This document shows positions 53,848 through 64,000 of a stretch of 64,000 nucleotides of DNA, piece by piece (position 1 is the first letter of the stretch; each line of letters opens with the position of its first letter). The stretch covers positions 124,001-188,000 of the forward strand of contig NZ_VICB01000013.1 in the NCBI RefSeq assembly GCF_006546835.1, in the 5' to 3' direction. Source of the stretch: Actinomyces johnsonii. GTDB lineage: Bacteria; Actinomycetota; Actinomycetes; Actinomycetales; Actinomycetaceae. Both the position numbers and the translations under genes were made by a program. Under the pieces are notes generated by a model. The model saw only the letters and a program-made list of their open reading frames with translations. It was not told the origin of the DNA and did no database searches.

Positions 53848-54947
53848 AGTCTCTCGCGACGCTCGGTAACGAGCTTTACTCGGCCAAGACGTCCATTCCC
53901 TTCGTCGGTAAACGCCGGATCTGGTACCTTATCGCCGTCGTCGTCATCGCGGGCTCGGCCGCACTCCTGGCCTTGGTGGGGCTCACGCCGGGAATCGATT
54001 TCAAAGGCGGTTCGGAGATTACCGTGACGGGTCTGTCCTCGCCCTCGGAGCGCCCCGCCAATGAGGTGCTGTCCAAGGAGGACATGACGGCCGGATCCTC
54101 GGTGACAACCATGGGCTCGTCCTCGGTGCGGGTCCAGACCAGCCAGCTGCGCAAGGAACGCCTCGACTCGCTGGCGGGCGAACTCGCCACCGCCTATAAG
54201 ACCGACGCCTCCAACGTGTCGGCCACGACCGTGGGGCCGACCTGGTCATCCGACGTCACCAAGAAGGCCGCCCGCGGCCTGGTCCTGTTCTTCATCTTCG
54301 TCGGTCTGCTCATCTGGGCATACTTCAGAACCTGGAAGATGGCCGTGGCGGCCCTGCTGGCCCTGTGCCACGACATCGTCGTCACAGTGGGCGTATACGC
54401 CCTGTCCGGTTTCGAGGTCACTCCGGCCACGATCATCGGTGTGCTGACGATCCTGGGGTACTCCCTCTACGACACGGTGGTGGTCTTCGACAAGATCCGT
54501 GAGAACACCGACGGCTTCGAGGCTCAGAGCCGATCCACCTATGCCGAGCTCGCGAACCTGGCGGTCAACCAGACCTTCATCCGCTCGATCAACACCTCTG
54601 TGGTCGGTGTGCTCCCGGTTGCCTCACTGCTGGTCGTCGGCGCCTTCATCCTGGGGGCAGGGACTCTGCGTGACATCGCCCTAACCCTGTTCATCGGCAT
54701 GATCGCCGGTACCCTGTCCTCGATCTTCCTGGCCACCCCGCTGCTGGTGGATCTGCGCTCGCGCGAGAAGGCCATCAAGGATCAGGCCGACAAGGTCGCA
54801 GCGGCGCGTCAGCAGCGCCGCGAGGAGGCGGGCGACGACGTCGAGGAACTGGCTAAGATCGATGCGGCCCCTGCCGCCTCGCCCGTCACCCCCGGCCACC
54901 ATCTCGGTGTGGCGGCTCAGCCCAAGAGGAAGAAGAAGCGCAGATGA
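53844..54947 (+). CDS. secF: protein translocase subunit SecF
   Basis: Partner of SecD, 367 residues with six membrane helices. Signatures: GIDFKGGSEITV after TM1, and TILGYSLYDTVVVFDKIREN. The C-terminal cytoplasmic tail is basic (KRKKKRR). The GTG start overlaps the secD stop (GTGA), and its own stop overlaps apt (ATGA). Confidence 0.97.
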   Translation: MKSLATLGNELYSAKTSIPFVGKRRIWYLIAVVVIAGSAALLALVGLTPGIDFKGGSEITVTGLSSPSERPANEVLSKEDMTAGSSVTTMGSSSVRVQTSQLRKERLDSLAGELATAYKTDASNVSATTVGPTWSSDVTKKAARGLVLFFIFVGLLIWAYFRTWKMAVAALLALCHDIVVTVGVYALSGFEVTPATIIGVLTILGYSLYDTVVVFDKIRENTDGFEAQSRSTYAELANLAVNQTFIRSINTSVVGVLPVASLLVVGAFILGAGTLRDIALTLFIGMIAGTLSSIFLATPLLVDLRSREKAIKDQADKVAAARQQRREEAGDDVEELAKIDAAPAASPVTPGHHLGVAAQPKRKKKRR

Positions 54948-55504
54948 CGACCACCTCCGCGGCGCACTCCGAGACGGTGTCCGAATCCCTGACCAGGCTG
55001 GTCGTGAGCCACTTGCGGGAGATCCCCGACTTCCCCGAGCCTGGGGTTCTCTTTCGGGACATCACCCCGTTGTTGGCGGACGGAGCGGCCTTCGCCGAGC
55101 TCGTCGATGGGCTCGCCGACCACTACCGCGGTCGGATCGACGCTGTAGCGGGGCTGGAGTCGCGCGGCTTCATCCTGGCGGCACCCCTCGCGGTCAGGCT
55201 CGGCATCGGGATGATCACCGTGCGCAAGGGCGGCAAGCTCCCCGGCCCGGTCATCGGTGTCGACTACGCCCTCGAGTACGGTACGGCCCGCATGGAACTG
55301 CGCCCCGAGACCGTCACCCGGGGATCACGCGTCTTGGTGATCGACGACGTCCTGGCTACCGGAGGGACGGCCGCGGCCTCCATCTCCCTCATCGAGCAGG
55401 CCGGCGCCACGGTGGAGGCCATCTGCATGCTCCTGGAGCTGGCCGACCTCGGTGGCCGGCGTCAGCTTCAGGAGCGCGAGGTTGACTCGATCGTCGTCTT
55501 CTGA
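54944..55504 (+). CDS. apt: adenine phosphoribosyltransferase
   Basis: Purine salvage enzyme making AMP from adenine and PRPP. The 186 residues carry FPEPGVLFRDITPLL, the GLESRGF loop and the PRPP motif VLVIDDVLATGGT. It is translationally coupled to secF and lies 70 nt before relA, the mycobacterial arrangement. Confidence 0.97.
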   Translation: MTTTSAAHSETVSESLTRLVVSHLREIPDFPEPGVLFRDITPLLADGAAFAELVDGLADHYRGRIDAVAGLESRGFILAAPLAVRLGIGMITVRKGGKLPGPVIGVDYALEYGTARMELRPETVTRGSRVLVIDDVLATGGTAAASISLIEQAGATVEAICMLLELADLGGRRQLQEREVDSIVVF

Positions 55505-55562
55505 AACAGCGACATCGCACGAATGTCGGTGACCGTGGCGGGCCTCGGGGCACGGGCCGCTA

Positions 55563-55574
55563 TATGATGCGTCA
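55563..55574 (+). promoter_or_regulatory. -10 element directly before relA
   Basis: TATGAT at 55563-55568 ends 6 nt before the relA ATG and no ribosome binding site is visible, suggesting a leaderless relA transcript. No good -35 is seen. Confidence 0.45.
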
Positions 55575-57902
<2,328 letters not shown>

Positions 57903-57911
57903 CACCCGGGT

Positions 57912-58547
57912 TCAGGCGCCTGTCCCGAGCACCGGTGGGGCGGCCGCTGAGTATGACGCGCCGGACATGACCGCCTCGATGATGTGCTGCGCCCGTGGAC
58001 GCCCCCGGCTGGCCGCCCCTTGGCAGTGGTTGAGTGTCAGCAGCAGTCGGACTCGGCTGACCCCGTGATCGCGGGCGGTCATGATGGCCTGGACGGCGGC
58101 CACCGGCGGCCCCAGGCGGGCGACGTCGACGGCTGCTCGCGCGATGGTGGCGCAGGGGACGCCGTTGATCACGGTGGTGTCGGAGCGGGGTAGCCTGCCC
58201 CGCCTGGTCACCAGGTAGGACATCCGGCTTCGGCGACCCCCGGGCAGACACACCTCCAAGGTGTCGGGGGGAGGTCCGCCGACATGCACCCACAGGGCGG
58301 TGCTCGCCAGGAGCACGCCCTTGCAGGGCAGAGCGGCGGTAATGGCCCGCAGGCGCCCCTCCTTGGAGCGAAGAAGATCGATCGGTTGCGGTCTTCCCAG
58401 AACGCAGACCAGCAGCCGGGAGTCCAGTCCCGCGCACCGCAGCACCTCCATGTCCTGGGGCGGAAGCGCGCCCAGGACGGGGGAGAGGGGACGGGCCGAC
58501 AGGTGGGCCACGGCGGCGTGACCCGGTACCGGAACGAAACGAGTCAT
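57912..58547 (-). CDS. AbiEi-like/DUF559-type protein, apparently shortened
   Basis: The 211 residues resemble the actinobacterial family with an AbiEi-like N-terminal half: a beta-rich segment with VLLASTALWVHVG, RRGRLPRSDTTVINGVPCATIARAAVDVARLGPPVAAV (similar to the T-x-P-x-R-T-A-x-D-x-A element), and LLTLNHCQGAASRGRPRAQHIIEAVMSG. In larger relatives a DUF559 endonuclease-like domain follows; here the chain stops soon after. It is either a fragment or a short family form. ATG at 58547 is chosen over 58616, which would begin within a DnaA-box region. It is convergent with relA, 9 nt apart. Confidence 0.55.
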   Translation of the reverse strand: MTRFVPVPGHAAVAHLSARPLSPVLGALPPQDMEVLRCAGLDSRLLVCVLGRPQPIDLLRSKEGRLRAITAALPCKGVLLASTALWVHVGGPPPDTLEVCLPGGRRSRMSYLVTRRGRLPRSDTTVINGVPCATIARAAVDVARLGPPVAAVQAIMTARDHGVSRVRLLLTLNHCQGAASRGRPRAQHIIEAVMSGASYSAAAPPVLGTGA

Positions 58548-58598
58548 ATTCCATCGTGGACGTCTCTTGGCCTCCGGCGCCACAGTGAACTGGCCGCC

Positions 58599-58607
58599 TG
58601 TGGATAA
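58599..58607 (-). promoter_or_regulatory. perfect DnaA box
   Basis: TGTGGATAA (complement TTATCCACA) lies in the divergent spacer between the AbiEi-like gene and the MerR regulator. It is an exact consensus match; significance is unknown. Confidence 0.4.
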
Positions 58608-58721
58608 CCTTGTCATGTGTGCGAGGAATTGCCGCCCCTCACGCGGCGAGAGGCATCAAGGTGGACGACACGCGCCAGGACACCTACCAGCGGAGCAGGC
58701 GCTGCTGAGGAAGGAGACACA

Positions 58722-59594
58722 GTGAAGGAATCTCAACAGCGTCATGACGGAGCCGGGAGGCGCGATATAGCAGCCGACACCGCGGTCGACGCCGTGTCCG
58801 ACGACGCGGACATCGCCATGACGGTCGGTGAGGTTTCAATGCTCCTGGGCATCAGCGTCAGGGCGCTGCACCACTGGGACGAGACCGGTCTGGTGCATCC
58901 ATCTCGACGCAGCGCCGCCGGCTACCGGCTCTACTGCGAGGCAGACATCATGCGCATCCAGCAGGTCCTCGTCTACCGGCAGACCGGCATGAACTTGGCC
59001 GACATCAAGACGGTCCTTGACGAGCCGGAGACGGATGCCATGACGCACCTGCGCCGTCAGCGTGAGCTGGTGCAAGGACAGATCTCCCACCTGCAGCAGA
59101 TGCTCAGCTCGATCGACATGGTGATGGAGATCCATCAGTCTGGAGCGAGGATCTCTGTAGCTGAGATGGCGGAGATCTGGGGGACCGACTGGGATCCTGT
59201 CTATGTTGAGGAGGCTCAGGCCCGGTGGGGTGACACTGAGGACTGGGCAGAGTCCTACCGGCGTAAGGCCCGGATGACGCGCGCCGACTGGGAACGGGCG
59301 CACGAGGAGACGGTAGCCCTGGAAACCGCGCTGGCCGAGGCGATGCGCAGCGGCGTCGAGCCGGGCAGCCCCGAGGCCAATGCCCTGGCGCGGTGGCATC
59401 GCAAGGACTTCAACCGGTGGTTCGAGGTCTCCATCTCCAAGCAGGTGCTCATCGCCCGCGGCTACGTGGCGGACGAACGCTTCGCCCGGTACTACGACAA
59501 ACGCGCGCCAGGGCTGGCGGCCTGGCTCAAGGACGTCATCGACGCCGGCGCCAGGTCTGAAGGAGTGGACCCCGCGACCGCCACCTGGGAGTAG
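58722..59594 (+). CDS. MerR family regulator with TipAS drug-sensing domain
   Basis: A 290-residue TipAL-type regulator. The MerR helix-turn-helix starts near residue 33 (MTVGEVSMLLGISVRALHHWDETGLVHPSRR), followed by wing GYRLYCEADIMRIQQVLVYRQTGM and a dimerisation coiled coil. The C-terminal 130 residues match the TipAS antibiotic-recognition domain: AEIWGTDWDPVYVEEAQARWGDTEDWAESY in form, RWHRKDFNRWFE, and GYVADERFARYYDKRAPGLAAWL. Such proteins bind diverse antibiotics and activate transcription. GTG at 58722 follows AAGGAGA. An ABC-F gene lies 2 kb downstream. Confidence 0.88.
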   Translation: MKESQQRHDGAGRRDIAADTAVDAVSDDADIAMTVGEVSMLLGISVRALHHWDETGLVHPSRRSAAGYRLYCEADIMRIQQVLVYRQTGMNLADIKTVLDEPETDAMTHLRRQRELVQGQISHLQQMLSSIDMVMEIHQSGARISVAEMAEIWGTDWDPVYVEEAQARWGDTEDWAESYRRKARMTRADWERAHEETVALETALAEAMRSGVEPGSPEANALARWHRKDFNRWFEVSISKQVLIARGYVADERFARYYDKRAPGLAAWLKDVIDAGARSEGVDPATATWE

Positions 59595-59630
59595 CAGATC
59601 TCCCAACGAGGGACGCCAGGACGAGACACG

Positions 59631-59673
59631 AGGCGGGGCCGACACCAGTGGGTGGTTGGTGTCGGCCCCGCCT
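59631..59673. terminator. strong bidirectional stem-loop terminator
   Basis: AGGCGGGGCCGACACCA (59631-59647) pairs perfectly with 59657-59673 across a 9-nt loop, between the convergent MerR and DUF349 genes. CTCTTTAGG follows on the plus strand. Confidence 0.85.
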
Positions 59674-59716
59674 CAGGCGCTCTTTAGGTCTCAGAACTGA
59701 GCCGAACGTGCTCGGG

Positions 59717-61381
59717 TCACGCCTTGGCCGAGCGCAGTACCTGCTCGAGCCAGGCCCGGCGGGCCGTCAACGCGGCCTCGGTCTCGGCGATCTTCTTGGC
59801 ATCGCCTGCAGCCCGGGCAGCAGCCAAATCCTTCTCCAGGCCCGCGATCGCGTCCTGGAGCTGGCCGGCAAGGCCCTCGGCACGGGCCTTGGTCTCGGGG
59901 TCGGTACGGCGCCATTCGGCGTTCTCCGCCTCGCGAATGGCGTCTTCGACGGCGCGCATGCGGCCCTCGATGCGACGCACGGCACCGCGGGGGACCCGCC
60001 CGGCCTCCTCCCAGGCGTCCTGGATGGGGCGCAGGGCCTTCTTGGCGGCCTTGACGTCCTTGATGGGCAGGAGCGCCTCGGCCTTGGCCACCAGCGCCTC
60101 CTTGACCTTGAGGTTCTCGGCGAACTCGGCGTCGACGGCCTCGTCCTTGGCGCGGCGGGCGTCGTAGAAGACCTGCTGAGCGGCCCGGAAGCGGGCCCAC
60201 AGGGCGTCATCCTCCTTGCGGGAGGCGCGGCCGGCCTTCTTCCACTCGGCCAGCAGGTCGCGGTACTTCGCGGAGGTACCGGCCCAGTCGGTGGAGTTCT
60301 GCATCTCCTCGGCGCGCTTGATGAGTGCCTCCTTGGCGGCCCGCACCTGCGCCTGCTTGGCGTCCAGCTCGCTGAAGAACTGGCGGCGGTGGCGGTCGAA
60401 GGTGGTGCGGGCGTGGGAGAAGCGCTTCCACAGCCCGTCCTCGGTGGGGCGGTCCAGGCGCGGGCCACGCCGCTGCGCAGCCTTCCAGGACTCGAGCAGC
60501 TCGCGCAGTTCGGCGCCGGAGTTCTTCCACTGCGTGCGGGCGGGGTCCTGCTCGGCGATGGTCTCGGCGCGCTCGACGATCGCAGTGCGCTCCTTGAGCG
60601 CCTGCTCCTTGGCGGCGGCGCGCTCGGCGGCCACGGCTTCGCGGCGCTCGGCGGCCACGGTCTTGAGCGCTGCGAAGCGGGCCCGCAGTCCCTCCAGGTC
60701 ACCCACGGCGGCCGGCTCGGTGAGAGACTCAGAGATGGAGGACAGGGTCGTGTCGATCTCGCGGACGCTGAGTTGGGGCAGCCGGGTGGCGAACAGGTCG
60801 ATGGTGGCCTTGAGGTCCAGGTAGCGGCGTACGTAGAAGGCCATGGCCTCGGCGATGGGAGCATCGGGGAACTGGCCGACCTCGCGTTCGGTCCCACCGT
60901 CCTGGACGTAGACCCGGCCCTCGCCGTCCACGCGCCCCCACTTGGCGGCATCCATAGCCTCCTGCGGGTCGACGGCGGGCTCTGCGGGCACTGCGGGAGC
61001 CACGGCCGGGGCAGGGACCTCGGCAGGAGTCGGTGTGGCGTCCCCCTGGGTGGCCTCTGCGGTCTCGGGCCTCTGAGTCTCCTCGGCAGGCTGCTCGGTC
61101 GGCGCGGGATCCTCGGGAGCCGAAGAGACCGACTCGTCAGAGACGGCCTGCGCGGACTCCTCGGTGGGCCGGTCCGAAGGCTCGCTGGGCTCGGACTCCT
61201 TCGGGGCGGCGACGTCGGCCGTGGCGTCGGCCGCTACGTCGGTGACGGGGGAGGAGACGGTGTCAGGCGCCGGCTCCGTCGGGGTGGGCGCTGCCGACTC
61301 GTCAAGGCCGGTCGGCTGGTCGGCCTGCTCAGCCTTGGGCTGGTCGTCAGGCCGGTTGTCGGGCTGGTTCCGCTCAGTCAC
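59717..61381 (-). CDS. DUF349 domain-containing protein
   Basis: A 554-residue soluble protein. The first 140 residues are low-complexity and rich in P, E, A and T. The rest is made of helical DUF349 repeats, each with W-x3-G and LW-x-RF elements: for example RTQWKNSGAELRELLESWK, DGLWKRFSHARTTFDRHR, WAGTSAKYRDLLAEWKKAG, ALWARFRAAQQVFYDARR. It ends in a coiled coil. Molecular function is not established to my knowledge. GTG at 61381 is chosen because AAGGAG lies 7 nt upstream; longer starts at 61396 and 61420 exist. Its place between relA and the metallo-hydrolase is conserved in Actinobacteria. Confidence 0.85.
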   Translation of the reverse strand: MTERNQPDNRPDDQPKAEQADQPTGLDESAAPTPTEPAPDTVSSPVTDVAADATADVAAPKESEPSEPSDRPTEESAQAVSDESVSSAPEDPAPTEQPAEETQRPETAEATQGDATPTPAEVPAPAVAPAVPAEPAVDPQEAMDAAKWGRVDGEGRVYVQDGGTEREVGQFPDAPIAEAMAFYVRRYLDLKATIDLFATRLPQLSVREIDTTLSSISESLTEPAAVGDLEGLRARFAALKTVAAERREAVAAERAAAKEQALKERTAIVERAETIAEQDPARTQWKNSGAELRELLESWKAAQRRGPRLDRPTEDGLWKRFSHARTTFDRHRRQFFSELDAKQAQVRAAKEALIKRAEEMQNSTDWAGTSAKYRDLLAEWKKAGRASRKEDDALWARFRAAQQVFYDARRAKDEAVDAEFAENLKVKEALVAKAEALLPIKDVKAAKKALRPIQDAWEEAGRVPRGAVRRIEGRMRAVEDAIREAENAEWRRTDPETKARAEGLAGQLQDAIAGLEKDLAAARAAGDAKKIAETEAALTARRAWLEQVLRSAKA

Positions 61382-61690
61382 GGGATGCTCCTTCATGGGT
61401 TGACGGGGAGGGAACGGCATGACCGCTCCGTTCCGTTCGCGCCCGGCCTTCAGACCGGGTGGTGGTGACGTGCCGTCGGAGGACGGCAGTGCCGAGAGTC
61501 TACGTTCCTGCGGGCGGCAACCACCATCCCCGGCCCCAATGATTTCAGTTGATTCGTTGACCGCAGATGTCCCTCACGAGCGGGCCGGTGTCGGTTCCCC
61601 AGGCCTCGTCGACGGCTGGCGCTATTAGCATGTGACCATGCTCGCGTGACTCGCCCCTGTGCCCCCACCGCCTCATGCCAAGGACGAGTC
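61382..61690. other. 309-bp divergent intergenic region before the ABC-F gene
   Basis: It holds the promoters for the DUF349 gene and the ABC-F gene. I see no convincing -35/-10 pair, and no clear attenuator or leader peptide. Short open frames here lack ribosome binding sites. Confidence 0.5.
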
Positions 61691-63304
61691 ATGCCTGCGA
61701 TCAGTTTCTCCCATGTCAGCTTCTCCTACACCTCCGCCCCTTTGCTAGAGAGCATCAACCTTACGGTCTCCGACGACGAACGCGTCTGCGTCGTCGGCCC
61801 CAACGGATCGGGGAAGTCCACGCTCCTGCGCCTGGCCACCGGTGAGCTGTCCCCTGACCACGGGGCTGTCAGCATTCCCGAGCATCATGGCCCGCCGGCG
61901 ACCGACTCGGCGGAGTCGACTGCAACGTCGATCGAGGGCTACCTCGACGCCGTCTGCGCTGAGACCCTGGACGCGCTTGATCGTTTCGAGCGCATGGGCG
62001 AGGCCATTGCCCAGGCCGGAGCTGAAGCCGGCTCCCTCGCTGAGGAATACGACTCGTTACTGACCCGGCTTGAGTCGCTCGACGCCTGGAACCTGCCGGC
62101 TCGACGGGCTGAGGCGCTCGCCGGGCTGGGACTGGGGCGCGTGGATACAGGCCGCCTTGTCTCCTCCCTGTCGCCGGGGCAACGGGGGAGGCTGGAGATC
62201 GCCGCTCTGCTTCTTTCAGCCGCTCAGGCGCTGGTGCTCGACGAGCCCACCAACCACCTGGATGCCGGTAGCAGTAGCTACCTGAGCGAGATGATGGCGT
62301 CATGGCCCGGACCGGTCCTGTTCTCCTCTCACGATCGTGCCTTCATCGACGAGGTGGCCACCGCCGTCGTCGACCTTGACACAGCGCCGTGGCAGGCACT
62401 CGCCACCGCCTCCGGGGGCAGCGGCCCCATGGGTGCCTACCGGTGCACGGGACGATACAGCGACTACCTCGTGGAGAAGGCGCACGCCAGGTCGTCCCAC
62501 CACAGTCTTCACCAGCGTCAGCAGGAGCAGCGGCGCAAGCTCGCGCGTCACCGTCGCGACTCCGAGATCGTTGGGCACAGCGGGGCAGCGCCCCGGACCG
62601 AGGCCCGCATAGCCCGGAAGTTCTACGCCGACCGCGCCCAGCGCGTCTCCACCCGGCGCCAGACGCAGGACGACCGCCGGCTGGAGGCGCTCGCCAGTAC
62701 CGAGGTGCGCAGGCCCCGCTCCTACGACCTGCAGCTGCGTCTGACTGAACCGGCGCCGCGAACAGGGATAGCGGTCTCGGCCCGGTCGGCTGCCGTACCC
62801 GGGCGCCTTGCACCGGTCACGGTCGACGTCATGGCAGGCGAGCACCTGCTGGTCACCGGCGCCAATGGGAGCGGCAAGTCCACGCTTCTGACCTGGATGG
62901 GTAGGCGGTCAGCACCCACGGAGGACTCCGTCGGCAGCCTCACGGTATCCGGTTCGGTGCTCTGGATACCCCAGCACCTGCCGAATCTCGGCGACCCTGG
63001 GGTGGATGAGAACGTGTGGACCAAGGGGATCGGGGACCGTGGCCGGGGAGCTCTGCACCCGCGCCTGTGGAACCGTCCCATCAGTGAGCTCTCCGACGGC
63101 AACCAGCGCCGCGTTCAGCTGGCCCTGGCCGCTGCTGCTGGGCCTGAGGTGCTTGTCGTCGACGAGCCCACGAACTACCTGGACCTGGACGCCCTCGAGA
63201 TGCTCGAGGCCGCTCTGAGGACATGGACGGGCACGCTCATCGTCGCCAGCCACGACCGCTGGCTCATTGAGCACTGGTGGGGGCGGCGGCTTCACCTTCG
63301 GTGA
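61691..63304 (+). CDS. ABC-F family ATP-binding protein
   Basis: A 537-residue protein with two ABC ATPase domains and no membrane segment. Domain 1: Walker A GPNGSGKST (K42), signature SLSPGQRGRLEIA, Walker B VLDEPTNHLD. Domain 2: Walker A GANGSGKST, signature ISELSDGNQRRVQLA, Walker B VVDEPTNYLD. The linker between domains (about 240-340) is helical and very basic, as in ribosome-binding ABC-F proteins that protect against macrolides, lincosamides or pleuromutilins, or assist translation. Both signature motifs differ from the usual LSGGQ. The ATG at 61691 follows AAGGACGAG. Neighbours suggest it is inserted in a conserved relA-DUF349-hydrolase block. Confidence 0.88.
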   Translation: MPAISFSHVSFSYTSAPLLESINLTVSDDERVCVVGPNGSGKSTLLRLATGELSPDHGAVSIPEHHGPPATDSAESTATSIEGYLDAVCAETLDALDRFERMGEAIAQAGAEAGSLAEEYDSLLTRLESLDAWNLPARRAEALAGLGLGRVDTGRLVSSLSPGQRGRLEIAALLLSAAQALVLDEPTNHLDAGSSSYLSEMMASWPGPVLFSSHDRAFIDEVATAVVDLDTAPWQALATASGGSGPMGAYRCTGRYSDYLVEKAHARSSHHSLHQRQQEQRRKLARHRRDSEIVGHSGAAPRTEARIARKFYADRAQRVSTRRQTQDDRRLEALASTEVRRPRSYDLQLRLTEPAPRTGIAVSARSAAVPGRLAPVTVDVMAGEHLLVTGANGSGKSTLLTWMGRRSAPTEDSVGSLTVSGSVLWIPQHLPNLGDPGVDENVWTKGIGDRGRGALHPRLWNRPISELSDGNQRRVQLALAAAAGPEVLVVDEPTNYLDLDALEMLEAALRTWTGTLIVASHDRWLIEHWWGRRLHLR

Positions 63305-63384
63305 GCCAGCCGGGTCCTGTGGACCTGAGCAGCTCTTTTACCCGTATTGACACTGTTCCCAGGCGGCCCAAGTAGGGTGGGGGC

Positions 63385-64000
63385 ATGATCTTGGAGCGCA
63401 CCATCGCACCCGTGTTCGCAGCCAACTGCTACGTGCTGGCCGCGGGCCCGGGTGAGCCCGCCCTCGTCGTCGATCCGGGAGCCGGTTCTGTCCGCGGAGC
63501 TCTGGCCCTTCTGCGATCCAACCGCCTCACCCTGGGCGCGATCCTGCTCACCCATGGTCACGCCGACCACGTGTGGGACACCCAGGCCCTCATTGAGGCC
63601 GCCCACAGCGAGGGGCTGCTCGCCAGCGACGACACCGTCGACGTGCCGGTCTACATTCCCGAGCCTGACCGGTACCGGCTCGAGGAGCCCGACATCACCA
63701 CCGGCATCAGCGCCAACGGCATGACCTTCACCGACATGGCCGGCACCCCGTGGAGGCAGCCGGCGGACATCCGCCTCTTCCCCGGAGACGGTTTCTCCCG
63801 CGCCGTCGAGCTCGTCTCCGGCATCGCCCTGCGGGCGGTCCCCGCACCGGGCCACTCGGAGGGCTCCACCCTGTTCTTCTTCGAGGCCCGCCTGGTCGAC
63901 AATGCCCTGCTCTACGAAGCCGAGGTCATCGAGGACGACCCCTGCGCCGCCGAGGAGCACGCCTACCTCATGGCCCTCGGTGGTGACGTCATCTTCAAGG
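63385..64000 (+). CDS. metallo-beta-lactamase-fold hydrolase (truncated by window end)
   Basis: The first 205 codons of a glyoxalase II-like enzyme. The binuclear zinc motif THGHADH is present, with another metal histidine in VPAPGHSEGSTLFFF. The N-terminus FAANCYVLAAGPGEPALVVDPG is typical. The rest lies beyond the window. In Actinobacteria a gene of this kind stands between relA and hisS, so hisS is the likely next gene. Confidence 0.9.
   Translation, partial: MILERTIAPVFAANCYVLAAGPGEPALVVDPGAGSVRGALALLRSNRLTLGAILLTHGHADHVWDTQALIEAAHSEGLLASDDTVDVPVYIPEPDRYRLEEPDITTGISANGMTFTDMAGTPWRQPADIRLFPGDGFSRAVELVSGIALRAVPAPGHSEGSTLFFFEARLVDNALLYEAEVIEDDPCAAEEHAYLMALGGDVIFK

Noticed and set aside
59648-61468. 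606-codon plus-strand frame opposite the DUF349 gene
   Set aside because: Leu/Gly-rich shadow of the DUF349 repeats; the strong terminator at 59631 precedes it.

Overview
The window is dense, GC-rich actinobacterial chromosome. Start codons are often GTG, most gene junctions are 1-4 nt overlaps, and there are no insertion sequences, phage genes or CRISPR arrays. Gene order from about 37 to 64 kb (thrS - HIT - pgsA - acyltransferase - pimA ... pdxS ... pdxT - yebC - ruvCAB - yajC - secDF - apt - relA ... DUF349 - metallo-hydrolase) matches the order I know from mycobacteria and other Actinobacteria. The pyruvate formate-lyase operon, the glycogen-to-trehalose genes and an ATP-grasp/FemAB pair suggest a facultatively anaerobic Actinomyces-like organism. 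The genus is inference from gene content only.

Layout. 0-3 kb: lipoate biosynthesis (lipB, lipA) and a DUF4191 membrane protein. 3-9 kb, accessory: a degenerate membrane kinase-like protein, a phytoene-desaturase-like flavoprotein fused to a ferredoxin-reductase module with a divergent TetR regulator, and a small HTH / Clp-N-domain gene pair behind a perfect palindrome. 9-12 kb: dihydrolipoamide acyltransferase E2 and dihydrolipoamide dehydrogenase E3, which use the lipoate made by lipA/lipB. 12-21 kb: leucyl aminopeptidase, a small membrane protein, CLC chloride channel, S9 peptidase, dxs. 22-25 kb: a split pyruvate formate-lyase (catalytic subunit plus separate glycyl-radical subunit) and its activase. 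25-27 kb: RNase D and DUF3000. 27-34 kb: treX(glgX)-treY-treZ. 34.4 kb: tRNA-Gly and tRNA-Val. 35-37 kb: ATP-grasp ligase and FemAB-like transferase, probably for the peptidoglycan cross-bridge. 37-45 kb: thrS and phosphatidylinositol-mannoside genes, then LemA-like and PrsW-like membrane proteins. 45-51 kb: PLP synthase genes with a NUDIX gene between them, yebC, ruvCAB with an SOS box. 51-58 kb: yajC-secD-secF-apt and relA. 58-64 kb: AbiEi-like fragment, TipAS-type MerR regulator, DUF349 protein, ABC-F protein and a metallo-beta-lactamase-fold enzyme cut by the window end.

Most interesting signals: (1) pyruvate formate-lyase is encoded in two pieces; (2) DosR/DevR-like palindromes (GGGAC-N4-GTCCC type) lie upstream of pflB and of the lpdA-E2 operon, suggesting one redox regulator for the anaerobic and aerobic pyruvate routes; (3) an HTH / Clp-N module has a 17-bp-arm perfect palindrome covering a consensus promoter and an apparently leaderless start; (4) the oxidoreductase-reductase fusion has paired operator-like repeats; (5) two lipoyl domains of E2 are encoded by identical 219-bp DNA repeats. 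All functional statements rest on sequence reading without database searches.
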